Below, piece by piece: positions 26,401 to 38,524 of a stretch of DNA of 64,000 bases. Origin of the DNA: Vespula vulgaris (lineage: Eukaryota > Arthropoda > Insecta > Hymenoptera > Vespidae); contig NC_066588.1 in assembly GCF_905475345.1 (NCBI RefSeq), positions 434,001 through 498,000 on the forward strand. Reading direction: 5' to 3'. Each line of letters opens with the position of its first letter. The stretch's first letter is position 1. Both the position numbers and the translations under genes were made by a program. Under the pieces are notes generated by a model, which was given only the letters and a program-made list of their open reading frames with translations, was not told where the DNA came from and searched no databases.

Positions 26401-29400
26401 AATCGGCGAAAGCAATATCGATTATGGAAATTGGACGCCGTTAGGCGAGGATGGTAGAGCTTTGAAACTTGGTGAAACCACTACCGAGGAATATCACAAT
26501 TGGAAGCCTCTACCGGCTGACGCGAAGTTGCCGGTTGAACAGGGCAGATCGAGTTACGTTCGTTTCGGTGATACCACTTATGCGAACAACGGATTGCTAT
26601 TTGTAAGAAATCTACAAGATCGAACACAGAGAAACCTCGACTTTGTCGAGGAGAAAAATAATCAGGCCACGCAATATACGTTCTTACCGCATCAGCCCAG
26701 GCAATCGACCAGAACGAACATCGGTGCCAATCTGTCGAAGAACAGAGATGCCAAAAACGTTCCGCCCGAAGTCATCATCAGATCGGAAATCAATGTCAAG
26801 TCTCATCCGAAGAGATCACCCATGTCATTGGACAGCGACGGTACCCCCATAATACACGGCAAACGTGTCCCAGACGAACCCATGGATAAGATCCAAACTT
26901 GGCGCAACGCCAGAATCATCAACAACAAGCTGATAACCGAGAGTACGAGTTCCAACCCCGTGGATCCTTCCGGTGCTTACTATTCGTCCGATCATCTAGC
27001 GGAGAGACAAAGATTCGAAAGATTCTTCAAGGATGTTAATCGTAGGTGAGTTATCTCGTCGATTTTCTTATAATTTATTGCGCGGGGATTTCCAACTCGT
27101 CAATTTTATCGTTTACAGATATGGGAGAAATTACGAGGACAATGGGAGAAACGTTTACTTCGAATGGGATCCGAAAAATTACAAGAACGAAGCTCTGAAC
27201 GCCGAGGTTTACGAAACGAGGAACGACAACTATCGAGCCAATGTACAAAAACGAATGTTACATCCCGACAGTATCGCCAATTATCCAGTTTCGCAACTTT
27301 ACACTCCGGAAAGTCAAAAGATTTCGTCAGTACCCGTGAAACCTGGAGTGAGAGCTCCCGTTTTACAGTATGCTCATCCCGAATTGGGCGTCCAACCGGC
27401 TAAGATCGTGAAGAACGAGAAAAGACGACCGGAGAGTCATATGGATAATTATCAACACTCGAACGGACAGTATCCGTTTATGGAGCAACGTCAAAAAAAG
27501 AAATACGTACTGAACGATAAGAACATAGTCGACACTTACACGACGAAGAACTACTATCCGAATCAACACTTTTATGGCCTGAAAAGACCGAGCGACACGC
27601 CGTTTTGGGTGAAAATATCGGAGAATTTGAAGAATCAATTTTCCAGCGGGGTAGAAAAGGTATCCCAATTCACCAAGCCCGTGTTCGATCCATTGGTCGA
27701 GGCAACGCATAAAATATCTCAAAATTTAGGCTTGTCGAACGGCAAAGAGGCGCAGGATAAGATCGGTACTGTAGCTTCTGGCACAAGCATTCTCATACCT
27801 GCTCTTGGTCTCGTTGCGTCCGGTGCTGCGCTTGGAATCGGTGCTGTGGCAGTGGGAAGATATCTTGACGTGGACGTTTTGAAGAGATCCAACGAAGATA
27901 CTATCGATTTGGAACATAAAAGAGCGATAGAAACGAATCCCTCGTTCTTGGAAGTCCTCGAGAAGCAGAGAAAAGATAACCTCGAGTTTCAATTACCGCG
28001 TGACACAGCGGACGGTGGTGTATATTTGGTGCTGGAACAAGAGAAACGAACTCCGGAGAGTCTCCTGGACAAAAATCAGCGCAATAGAAGGAGTCTGGAC
28101 TACGTGGACATCTTTAACACCGAGGCCGACGTTAAGAGTCTTGAAAAGAGCAAGAGATTACAGAGGAAAGGGGCAGATTCGATCACCGAGATAGTCGAGA
28201 TCGATCTACCCGCAGCGAAGGGTAACATCGACGTGACCGAGTTTTTGATTCCTAGAAGAAATACTAAGAAGGAGAAGGAAGCGAGAAGGGACGGGACGAT
28301 TTTTGTAATCGGAGATGATTCTTTGTCTCAGGAACTAGCAAAAAAGGATCTTGCTACAGAGGTATCCGAAAAAGATTCCTTCGTTAACGTTGCGAGGATA
28401 ATCGAGGACGCGATCGAAAGATCTAAAAAGATATCTATGGAGGAACGGAATAAAACGAGAAGGAAAAGAAGTACGGAAAGCGATGATCAGGAATTAGACG
28501 ATATCTTGCAAAATCTGGAAAACGCCGAGGTTGCCGAGATCGCGCATATCGATGGCGACTGGACCAATACACCCTGCGCAAAAAGGATATTCTGTGACAC
28601 TATGATTCAAAAGGATCCCGAAGCTTCGATCTTTATGGAAAAGAAGATGGCTAAATTGTTGGGTCTGTAAGTATCGAACGATCCAAACTTAGGTTCGTCA
28701 TAGTCCCATCGCGTTAATTAGCATATACCTCCTTATGTGGGACAAAAATTCGTTCTTCTTAGCAACTGGTTCCCTCATTAATAGATACTGCCAACCGGTA
28801 ACGAGAAAGCTGCAGTTTATCCACTTTCTAACCGTCGATAATTACGACAAAATTTTTACTTTAAACAAACAGCTTGGGCCGATAATACGTTCAACGACAA
28901 CGACAAGGACGATCACGATCGTAGACGATGTTAGATATAACTTTAATTCGCGATTCACGAAATCAAACGTTTCTCTCGCGGATTTCCATATGCAATTAAG
29001 TCGCATGAATGCGTTAAAGAAATGAGTAGGAATATCGAAGAGGCAAGTACCGATAGTAGCCAGTGTCGAGAAACGGATAACTTTCTTCCAGCTTTCGCCG
29101 ACAACGTCCTACTGACTGATACGACTTTTACCTCTTAGCACAGTTTCACTACACTTCGGACCTGAGCCGGTACGGCACTGACCACGTGTGGCGTGATAGA
29201 GGAAAATCTACGGATAGAGAAAGATATTTTCAGACGTATTATTCCCCTCGCATTTCGACTTCTCCAGGATCGTCGATCAATATCGTCGCTTACGCGTCGT
29301 CGACGATAACATTAAGAATACTAATAATTTCCCAGTTTCATTTTTTTGTTTAAAAGTAATATCGTGACTATCAAAAAGCGAGACAGTATTCGAATATATA

Positions 29401-29847
29401 AAAAGGTTACATATTCGAAATATAAAATGGTTACCGATTCTATTTCCTGGATTTTCATAAGAGACAGTACATAATTCGATCACTGGCCTTACCATAAACG
29501 TGCTAATGAAACCAACGTTATATCACCGTTTGATTGCTTTTTTGGTAATGGTTAATATGTACACACACAAACATACGCGCACATGCACACGCGCACATGC
29601 ACACGCGCACGCGCCTGTTTCGTAAAAGGTATTTAATAGCTTTCTCGTCGAACGAATAAGTTGCCCCGCTCTATTCAAAGATCTTTCATCATTATTTCTT
29701 AATAAGACGAAAAAATTTTACAGAATTCAGCCTGGAGCAGCCGTGCAAGTATCGAGTCACTTCGAGGAGGTAATGGACGCCATCAGAAGGCACGATTGTT
29801 CGAGTTTTCTTTGCCCTCAAGCCAGACCCGGAAACATTTTCTTCTAA
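23464..29847 (+). CDS. Gene C: secreted or single-pass protein with four-Cys C-terminal module, 930 aa
   Basis: The CDS is join(23464..23478, 25940..27045, 27119..28666, 29724..29847), and all phases close. The 15-base first exon (MMSTK) joins across a 2.46 kb intron to a hydrophobic stretch, completing a signal peptide (MMSTKVTFILVLAVLIIGNL). The interior is hydrophilic and charged, with Tyr/Asn-rich segments. A Gly/Ala-rich membrane-like segment lies at about 589-624. Polybasic sites follow, such as NRRS near 694 and RRKR near 826. The C-terminus has Cys859-x5-Cys865, then Cys914-x4-Cys919. The last intron splits codon 890 in phase 2, 25 residues after Cys865, exactly as in gene B. The polybasic sites could be proprotein cleavage sites that release the Cys module. 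Role unknown. Confidence 0.85.
29559..29616. repeat. Alternating purine-pyrimidine tract (CA/GC), Z-DNA-prone
   Basis: Runs of ACACAC, CGCGC and GCACACGCGC lie in the last intron of gene C, about 110 bases before its final exon. Alternating purine-pyrimidine DNA with CG steps is known to favour Z-DNA; nothing more can be shown here. Confidence 0.7.
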
Positions 29848-30889
29848 TCATCATCGATAAGAGGAGGACAACTTTCTTCGTTCCTTTTTCTTTGTTTCTT
29901 TTTTTCCCTTTCTTTCCTTTTTTATCTTTTAGTCACGTCGAAGGAGATCTTTACCGATCAATTGTACATAATTGCCACCGAGGCGAGAATTTTATTTAAT
30001 GATATGCACATTCTACTTTAATTTAATTCTAGAAACTCTCTCAAGGCATAAATCTATCTCGTGAGTTCGACGAAAGAACGAGTAGGTCGTTTCCCAAATG
30101 GCTTTCTGCGAACGCACGATTGCATGAGCGCGATCCCTTTTGATCTCCTTGTTAGATTACTCGAGATCAGAAGAGATAATAGCGTAAGAGTGTTAAAGTT
30201 AATAGAACGTGTCCTGCAAAGAGAGTTATCGTTTGCTTTACATGTATGTATCTACGTATATCATATTTATTTGTATACCGTGTGATTTCCCAAGGATCAT
30301 CGCGGTTCGTATTATATGCAAAGGCCAATGAATAAATGATATTTTTTACGTAAAAAAAAAAGAAAAAAGAAGTATCGTATCAGTTCTAGATTTAACGCAA
30401 ATGTCGTCACAAAAACCGTCTGTTATTATTATCAACGAACGAACCATATTCGAGAATTCGCCTTGGTATTCGACGATTTCAGCCAATAGTAATACGTTTT
30501 AGATTTCGTTGCTAAATTGGACTAGAATCCTTCGTACGAAACTTTCCCAAACCATTGCGATATCCGCTACTCGAACCCGTTACTGGAACGTTGTCGAGCG
30601 GGTAGCGAAAATGTATAAATTAATGTAATTAACGCTGAACCACTAAGAAATTCCTTATATATAAAGCGGTGCACCGAGACAGTTTTAAACACCTCAGGGA
30701 GCATGGTAAAACCTGAAAGATTAGGCTCGTTAAATTTTTTTTCAAGGCATAACGCAAGTTAAATCGCCTTTTAGAAGGGGAAGACGAAGTTAAACGGTAC
30801 GGTCCTGGATGGATACATTTTTAAGTAGATGGTAGTGGGGATCGTAGTTCATTTAACTTCAACGAGAGAGAGAGAGAGAGAGAGAGAGA
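29848..30889. other. Spacer between gene C and the OR array
   Basis: An AATAAA at about 30330 is a likely polyadenylation signal for gene C. TATATAAAG at about 30656 and a GA run at 30863-30890 precede the first OR. No coding exon is seen. Confidence 0.5.
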
Positions 30890-30995
30890 GCATGCGTACT
30901 GCCGTATCGAAGAAAAATAAAAAGATATTCATACCTAAGGACAAACTAGAACGCAGTCGTCGAAACGTCGCGTTACACGACCGTGTTATATAGCG
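30888..30995 (+). promoter_or_regulatory. OR-1 upstream block with GCATGCG element
   Basis: GAGCATGCGT lies at 30888-30897, right after a GA run. An initiator-like CAGT is at 30954-30957 within AACGCAGTCGTCG, matching the type-A block. The ATG is 106 bases after the core. Confidence 0.6.
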
Positions 30996-32713
30996 ATGGC
31001 ATTTAGCAAAGGTACGATCCAACGTAGCACGTAGATTGAAAAGAAAACGAAGATCATAACGAAATGTTCGTTTCTATCGTATCGAAACGCGATTGGATCT
31101 TTTCGCAGACTTGGATTACGCGATCGGCTGGAACCGATTTAATCTACAATTTCTTGGCGTTTGGCCGGATTCCGATCGGCTCGATAAAAATATTGGCTTT
31201 ACGAAATATCGCTGGATCCTCCACGCACTTTTCATGCTAGGATTTATAATATTACCGCAAACGGCGTACCTGCTGATAATCTGGGGCGATCTAGACCTGA
31301 TGACGGAAGATTTAGCAACGGCGAACGTCCCGGTCACGATGGCTTGCATCAAACTTTTCGTTATTCGGTATCACCTGAAAAGTGAGCTCGCAATATTGCA
31401 ACATTTGTGATATTTCTTTCGATAACGACTTGTCGATGTGTTACTCGTAGCGCTGAATCCCCTTCTCGGTGCTTTCGTCGATGATTGGAACAGAACGAAG
31501 AACGAACGGGAGAGATCGATTATGCTGAGCAACGCTAGAAAGGCAAGAACGATATCGATGTTGTGTACGGTTATGATACAGATTATGACGACGACATACA
31601 TACTTCTTCGAATCGCTATGATCGCGCAAATGCAGAAGGATCAGATGGAACCGGATCGAACTTTAATCTGTCCCGCTTATTTTCCGTACGACGTAAGGAA
31701 GACTCCGGTGTTCTATTTAACATGTACCGGACAAATTCTAGCCGCTTACAGCGCGACCGTCTCTTACACAGGCGTTGACAGCTTCATATCCATGTTGGTA
31801 CTTCATGTTTGTGCACAAATTTCGAATCTCAGGTCGACTCTCAAAACATTGGCGGACGAAAGAAGCACGGAAGAAAGGAAGACAGATAACTTTGTAGAAA
31901 AATTAGCGTTCATCGTCAAGAGACACGAACATCTCAACCGGTTGGTCGATCGAATAATCTTATTAATTTATTTCATTAAGCGTGCGCTAAATGATATAAT
32001 GCATTTGACATCCGTCGTATCTCGAAGGTTCGCTCGGTCCATCGAAGATTCCTTCAACGCGTTGATGCTCGTTCAAATCCTGACTTGCACCATGCAAGTG
32101 TGCTTTCAAAGTTATCAAGTTCTCGCAGTGAGTCGTCTGAAAGAAATTTTGTTGTTCCTTGGTATTATTGTATATTAACGTACGTATATATAAATGTGTG
32201 TATATACATACATATATATGTATATTCTTTCACAGATATTAGGAGAAAACGAAGACGAGTTTCCTACCGTTCAATTGTGTTTCCTAGTACTATTCGTGGT
32301 CGTTACTCTGGTACACTTATACATTTACTGTTACGTGGGTGAAATGCTAATTGTTCAGGTAAATGCAATACCGGTAAAATGTCAGGACGATATTCTAACT
32401 ACTCGTGGCATTAAGCAGAGTTCCGGTATGAGCGAATCGGCGTACGAATCTAACTGGTGCAACTTGTCTCCGAAGGACGCGAGGAATCTCCTATTCGTGA
32501 TGCACCGATCAACGATACCGCTTCGTTTGACCGCAGGAAAATTTAGCACGTTCTCGATGAAAACGTTTAGCGACGTGAGCGAAAATGGACGCAACGTTTG
32601 AACAAAGTATTAACCCAATTTATAAATTATTTCAAATCTTTCTTTTGTAGATCGTCAGAACCTCAATGGGATATCTTTCGGTATTGTTGACGGTGTCGGA
32701 ACAGAAAGATTAA
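30996..32713 (+). CDS. OR-1: odorant receptor, type A1, 406 aa
   Basis: Insect OR family: a 7-TM ligand-gated channel subunit that works with Orco in sensory dendrites. The CDS is join(30996..31011, 31109..31381, 31451..31940, 32028..32127, 32236..32358, 32419..32574, 32651..32713). Exon 1 gives MAFSK, and exon 2 opens with the conserved DYAIGWNRFNLQFLGVWP. Exon 3 carries the long middle region up to HEHLNR. Exon 5 has YIYCYVGEMLIVQ, exon 6 SPKDARNLLFVMHRS, and exon 7 ends the protein with SMGYLSVLLTVSEQKD. All phases close without stops. It is the only intact gene with the SEQKD ending; relics with the same tail at about 38.48 and 53.42 kb mark lost copies. Ligand unknown. Confidence 0.92.
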
Positions 32714-33355
32714 TTTTACAAGTGTAAAGTATAACGAAAAAGGAATTAGTGAAAACTTTACGGGTCGACGAAAATAATAATTCCTTCGGATATATCGGAA
32801 GTTGTGTTAATGAAAATGTTCTCGTTAAAATAATCGCGTAATAAAAAAGATACCTGAACTTCCTCCTGTTACCGCTTGTTTACGTCCGTCACGCACCACT
32901 GTTCGATTCAATAAGCACGAGAGTGTCAGTTGAATGGACGATCGATCATTTCGTTTCGCCTACGAATTCACGAAAACATGCACCTGTTGTTCCCATGCGA
33001 AAAAAGTATCCCCCTTGCTTCCTAAAATTACGGAAAGAAACGTAACGTGAAAGTGTGGTCGAAACCGCAGGAAAGAAAAAAATTTAAAGAACAAAAAAAA
33101 AAGAGAAAAAAAGGAGAAAAGAAAAACTTTCATCTACGAAACCTTTCTTTTTATTTCGTATTAATGGCTCGTCTCTAGTCCACCGTCAAAGTTTTCTTGA
33201 GATTTACTCAAAATTCAAAGCAAGATTGGTAGGACAAAGAATCGAAAATGACGGGTATTAGCAGTTCTGTTCTGAAATGACGGGTTCCGTACAAAAGTTT
33301 TGAGCAACTCATTAAAACTATCGCTACTGCTTTCTATTTCTTCTTTATCGTGATG

Positions 33356-33481
33356 GAGCATGCGCGATATTCAACCCTTTGGAGAAAACAAATTAGTCGC
33401 AGTTCGGTCGGACTCTCGGTGCCAATCTATCAAAGAATTTGACAGTTCATTCTTCTGCGATTTATACGTGTGAAGACACAA
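33356..33481 (+). promoter_or_regulatory. OR-2 upstream block with GCATGCG element
   Basis: GAGCATGCGC lies at 33356-33365 and an initiator-like CAGT at 33400-33403. The ATG is 124 bases after the core. The flanks differ from the type-A block, so the shared 9-mer is not just recent duplication. Confidence 0.6.
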
Positions 33482-35067
33482 ATGGATTACGCAATAGGGT
33501 GGAATCGTTTCAACTTGTCGGTATTAGGAGTTTGGCCCGAACCTTCGAAGACGACGTTACTCTGGCGATTAACGTCAGCCGGAATCTTTTGGACGAGCAC
33601 GACCGTGACATTTTTATTCATATGTGCGCCACAAACGACAGATCTGATTTTGAATTCTACCACTCTGGACGAAGCTATAGAAAATTTATCCATCAACATA
33701 CCAATAGCTTTCGCTTTGATCAAGCAAATCGTTTTGCGGTATCACGGAGAAGGTAATTACGATGTCTTGTGTATTTAATTCGATTCGATTCGAAACGATT
33801 TAACTGAATGATTTAAACTCGTTCACGTTTTTCTCGATCGAAGCTTTAAAATCATTACTCGTCGACATAGTCAACGATTGGGCTCAGTCCTTACCGGAAC
33901 CAGAACGCTTGACGATGTTGAAAAATGCTAAAATGAGTCGAAGGATATCTCTTTTTTGTTCCACTCTGACATACCTAATGTTGACCGCCTTCATATCGCT
34001 TCAAACTTATGCGAATATGGCCAGTGCCTCCGAAGTCGATCTAGGAGGACTTTTGCATCCAGCAACCTTCCCGTACGACATCAAGAAAAGTCCCTACTTC
34101 GAGATCACTTGGATGGGACAATTCATGGGAACGGTTCTGACGGCCATTTGTTACTCTTGCTTCGATACTTTTCTCGCAGTTTTTGTTTTGCATTTGTGCG
34201 GACAACTGTCGGTCTTGCAACTGAATTTGAAAGAATTGGCAGAGGTAGCAAAACGTGACATCAGTTTATTTCAGAATAAACTCGGCTTCATTGTGAACAG
34301 GCACAACGAACTGTACAGGTCAGTGTTTCTTAAAGTACACTATTTCTGTCGATTCTTTTCTATCGTCCTTCACTTTTGTCGGGAGTTTAATCGATCTTTC
34401 GTTTTAAGATTCGCCTTAATAGTAGAGAGTTGTTTCAACCTTACTCTACTCGGACAAACTTTGATTTCGACGGCTATGTTTTGCTTGACGGGATATCGTA
34501 TGATCACGGTATCGTAAATTACATTTATCACGAGATAATAATGGTTTTAACATTTCGAACCTTTTCTCTTTTCTAGTCGATAGGCTCGCAGGAACAAGAT
34601 TTGCCGATAGTAGGAATGATATTTTTCATCATTCACGTGATATACACGATGTTGCATTTATACATATATTGTTACGTCGGTGAAACTCTTCTGATAGAGG
34701 TGAGTCGATACAAAGTTGGACGGTTACTCAAAGACCCAAGAATTTTTCAACTTCGTGCCTTTCAGAGCACTGGAATAGCTTTCTCCGCTTACGATTGCGT
34801 ATGGTACGACTTGCCACCAAAAAAGGCAATGTGCCTGATGATAGTAATTTGTCGAGCAAGAATAGCATTTCAAATCACGGCTGGGAAATTCAGTCCATTT
34901 TCTTTAGAACTGTTTGGTGCTGTGAGTACTTTTCAAATAGATTCCAACGAAAACATATTTTATACATGCAAAACGTTTCGATGTATAATTATTTCCAGAT
35001 TATGAAAACGTCCGCCGGATATTTATCGGTATTACTAGCTGTAAAAGAAGGTCCGGTGGAAGAGTAA
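33482..35067 (+). CDS. OR-2: odorant receptor, type B, 397 aa
   Basis: The CDS is join(33482..33752, 33844..34318, 34409..34508, 34577..34699, 34766..34921, 34999..35067). Type B lacks the tiny first exon: the ATG sits directly before GATTACGC, so the protein starts MDYAIGWNRFNLSVLGVWPEP. Exon 2 encodes MLKNAKMSRR and the extracellular-loop motif HPATFPYDIKKSPYFE. Exon 4 has LHLYIYCYVGETLLIE, and exon 6 ends TSAGYLSVLLAVKEGPVEE. Exon sizes 100, 123 and 156 for exons 3-5 match the homologous exons of all other ORs here. Splice sites are canonical and no stop interrupts the frame. Confidence 0.92.
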
Positions 35068-35630
35068 AGAAATATATTTTGTTTATAACGAACAAGCGAT
35101 TCATGAATCCGAAAGACATTAAAAATCGTTCGTACGTTAATATGTACTAGCATGTAATATTTTGTTTATAATTTAATAATAATTATCGATAAAATGCGAG
35201 TAGTAAAAATACTGCAACAAAATTATTTAGATTAATATAATGAGAATTCCACTGCAATAGAATATTGAAAGAGTTTATCCTACAATATTTAAACGTTCTT
35301 GTAACTAGGAAGCGTGATAAATGTAAAGAAATTAAATACCTCTTTCAAATTTTTGTGTTATTTCAAAGGACACTTGGATTCGAATTAATACAATTTGCCC
35401 GTGCGTTTATACTCTGGAGATTGCACGAATTTAATGTATGAAATTACGCGTAACAGTACGCAAAGAGATCGTACAGCAATGAATATCGGGAAGGTAGGAC
35501 GGAAAGTTTAACGAGGCTGCTTATTTAAACGCGTTGAGAACGAGGAACAGGGAGAAAGGAAGGGAGAGAATGAAGGAGAGAGAGCGACAGAGTGGGTGGA
35601 AGGGAGGAAGACAGGGAGAAAGGAAAGAGA

Positions 35631-35632
<2 letters not shown>

Positions 35633-35679
<47 letters not shown>
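35633..35679. repeat. (GA)n microsatellite upstream of OR-3
   Basis: A pure GA run in the OR-2/OR-3 spacer. The same position before OR-4 (40063-40085) has a shorter run, and before OR-7 and OR-10 it is nearly gone. The tract is thus part of the duplicated unit and varies in length. Confidence 0.95.
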
Positions 35680-35681
<2 letters not shown>

Positions 35682-35769
35682 AAGGGAGGGGAAAATACAA
35701 TCGACGTAAGAAATTCCAAATAGATAAATTTTTCAATAGATGGGGGATGATAGTTTCATTTCAGTTCGA

Positions 35770-35869
35770 CGAGCATGCGTGCTGGACGAAGAAAAAGGGA
35801 AGGACATCTATATCCCATGACGAGCTAGAGCGCAGTAGTCGCATGGCCGCGTGTTACGATCGTCTTACG
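35770..35869 (+). promoter_or_regulatory. OR-3 upstream block with GCATGCG element
   Basis: GAGCATGCGTGC lies at 35770-35781, followed by CTAGAGCGCAGTAGTCG (35825-35841) with an initiator-like CAGT at 35833-35836. The ATG is 98 bases after the core. The whole block is repeated almost unchanged before OR-4, 5, 7, 10 and 11. Confidence 0.65.
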
Positions 35870-37641
35870 ATGACAACGGATTCCGAAGAAGGTAGAATTT
35901 TGTGTCATTTGTAAATATTCACCAAAAAAAAGATAGTCGAGAAAAGAATATTTTAAGTATACTCTTTTTCTAATTAAATGTTCCACCTTTTGGGTATCTT
36001 GAACGGGAGTGTTCACTTCGTAGATATAAATTACGCCGTCGGCTGGAACCGATTTAGTTTTCAAATACTGGGTATATGGCCGGATTCGAAGGAGAATGAA
36101 AGCGATTCGATCTTCTCGAAATATTGGTTCATTGTACCTTCATTTTTTATGCTGGGATTTATCACCCTACCCCAATTTGTATATCTTCTGATGATATGGG
36201 GTGACTTAGAATTGATGGTAGAAATTTTGGCAATGGCAATCCTACCGGTGACCATGGGTTGGATAAAGTTAGTGTTCACACGATATCGTTTGGAATGTAA
36301 GTGTGACTTTTGTGGTGAATACGTTATAGTGCGGCGATTTATACGAGAAAGAGAAATATTTTACAAAAAAAAAGAAAAATAAAAGGAAAAAAAGGAAATC
36401 TCTTCTAGCTCTCAGACCACTTCTCAGGTCCTTCGTAGAAGATTGGAAGAGACCGAAAAGTCAAGACGAGAGATCCGTCATGTTGGTTAATGCTAAAAAG
36501 GCAAGAATCATATCGATATGCTGTACGACATCAGCATGTTTCATGGTAACGATTCACGTTCTACCTCGAAGCCTAATGGTCGCGCAAATGCAAAGAGATC
36601 AATTCGAGCCCCCACATACGGTCGTCTATCCCGGTTATTTTCCATACGACATTAGAGGAACATTTGCTTTTTTAATTTCCTGTTTTGGACAGATTGTAGC
36701 AGCGTACAGCGGTACCTTATCATATATAAGCGTAGACACGTTTATCACGATGCTGGTTCTTCATGTTTGCGCACAAATTTCCAACCTCAGGCATTCGCTT
36801 GAAGATCTATCGAGCGGCACGAACGAGATGGCCAATGATTTTACAAAGAAATTGATATGGATCGTGAAGGGACACGAACATCTCAACTGGTTGGTCAATC
36901 GAACTATCATTTTTATTTCATTGAAACATTTTGATTAAGTTCAAGATTATTATTATCTAAGGTACGCACAATCGATCGACAACTCCTTTAACATGATGTT
37001 GCTCATTCAAATACTGGGCTTCACCGTTCAAGTATGCTTTGAGGCCTTTCAATTATTTCGAGTAAGTTAATCTAAAAAAAAAAAAAAGAGAAATAGAAAA
37101 AATAAAAAAGAAAGGAAATTTATATTTTATTTTGATCAAACAACTCGTTGTGGAAATTTTTAACAGATAATGGAACAGGACGGGGACAAATTTCCTGTAG
37201 AAGAGCTGATTTTTGTTGTACTGTATGTACTTATTACTTTGATACAGTTATACTTGTATTGTTACGCCGGAGAAATGCTTATCGTCGAGGTAAAAAAAAA
37301 AAGAATATCTTTTATGTATTAAAATTATATATAATGGGAATATGTGTTAGAGTTCTGCAATTGGCACATCTGCATACATGTCCCAGTGGTACAATTTATT
37401 TCCAAAGGATGCACGAAATATTTTTTTCGTGATGCATCGATGTTCTATACCACTTCGCTTAACGTTTGGTAAAATCGGCACGTTTTCGATGGAAACGTTT
37501 AGCCAGGTAAGTGAATATAATGAATAAAGAAGAGATTACAAGATCGTTTAAATATTTCTTTATTTTCATTCGTAGATTTTGAGAAGCACAGTAGGATATC
37601 TATCAGTGTTATTAACGGTAACGGATAAAAAAAATAATTAA
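35870..37641 (+). CDS. OR-3: odorant receptor, type A2, 406 aa
   Basis: The CDS is join(35870..35891, 36024..36296, 36409..36889, 36962..37061, 37167..37289, 37351..37506, 37576..37641). The 22-base exon 1 encodes MTTDSEE and joins in phase 1 to DINYAVGWNRFSFQILGIWP. An in-frame ATG 27 bases upstream (35843) could add MAACYDRLT. It is absent in most copies, so the downstream ATG was chosen. Exon 3 has RSVMLVNAKKARIIS and VYPGYFPYDIRGTFAF. Exon 5 has CYAGEMLIVE where the paralogues have CYVGE. Exon 7 ends STVGYLSVLLTVTDKKNN. Exons 2-5 and introns match OR-5 closely. Confidence 0.92.
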
Positions 37642-38210
37642 CTTTAAAAGATGATAATAAATAGAATAGTGAAAGTGACAAAATTTATTTTATGTAGAAA
37701 ACTATAAAAAAAGTATATGTATATCTTTAATAAAGCATAGTATATATTAGTAACAAATACTATAGTAAAACTTTAAATTTAACTAAGATGTAAACAATAT
37801 TATACGTTGTATGGTAATACACTCGTATAAACCTCTGTCCTTCTATTATTATTTATCAACGAATTACATCGCTCCAGAGTACTGAGACGCGTGAAACGAA
37901 AGGAAAGAAAATAAACAATCTGAAGAAATTTTCATAATCTAGGAAGACGTCGATAAAGTAACACAGCCTAAAGACAACTCGTAACCACCAGAGTCAACTG
38001 CGTCGATGGTTTAAGTTTTTCAACTTTAGAGGGATACTGTTCGATACATCTTTATTTATAATTTTTATTTCATTTCTACGTAAATGTTAAAAAGTAAACA
38101 AAATTTTTGCAAAATTTTCACATATTATCTTAACAGATATGTTAAAAAAAAAAAAGAAAAAAATCAGATTTAATTACAACTTAAGTAAATGTGTTTGTCA
38201 AATTGTTTAG

Positions 38211-38524
38211 ATTTGCCGATACGATCGAAGATCAATTGAAAATAATCCTGTTGATTCGAATGCTCGACTGTATCATTATATAACTGTGCTTGCAATGTTT
38301 CTAAGCATTCGTGGTAAGGCATGGTAATAAGATGATACAATTTGGATATCTATGATCTATGATATGTTTCTATGAATGGATATTATATCATATGATTTCA
38401 GCCAATAATCGGAGGACTAAATGAACTCTTTCTCTTGGAAGTATCCTTTCTAATACTTTACATGTTTTACGTACTAATGGGCCATCTTTCGGTATTGCTG
38501 ACGGTATCGGAACAGAAAGATTAA
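38211..38524 (+). pseudogene. Chimeric OR relic: type-C exons 3-4 fused to type-A1 last exon
   Basis: Positions from 38211 match exon 3 of OR-8/OR-12 (RFADTIED...) but hit an in-frame TAA. Position 38402 onward matches type-C exon 4 (ELFLLEVSFLILYMFYVLM). At about 38476-38480 the sequence switches to the end of the OR-1-type last exon (HLSVLLTVSEQKD, stop at 38522-38524) and its 3' flank. The junction lies in a shared AAT. Exons 1-2 and 5 are missing. This is a recombination scar and not a functional gene. Confidence 0.8.
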
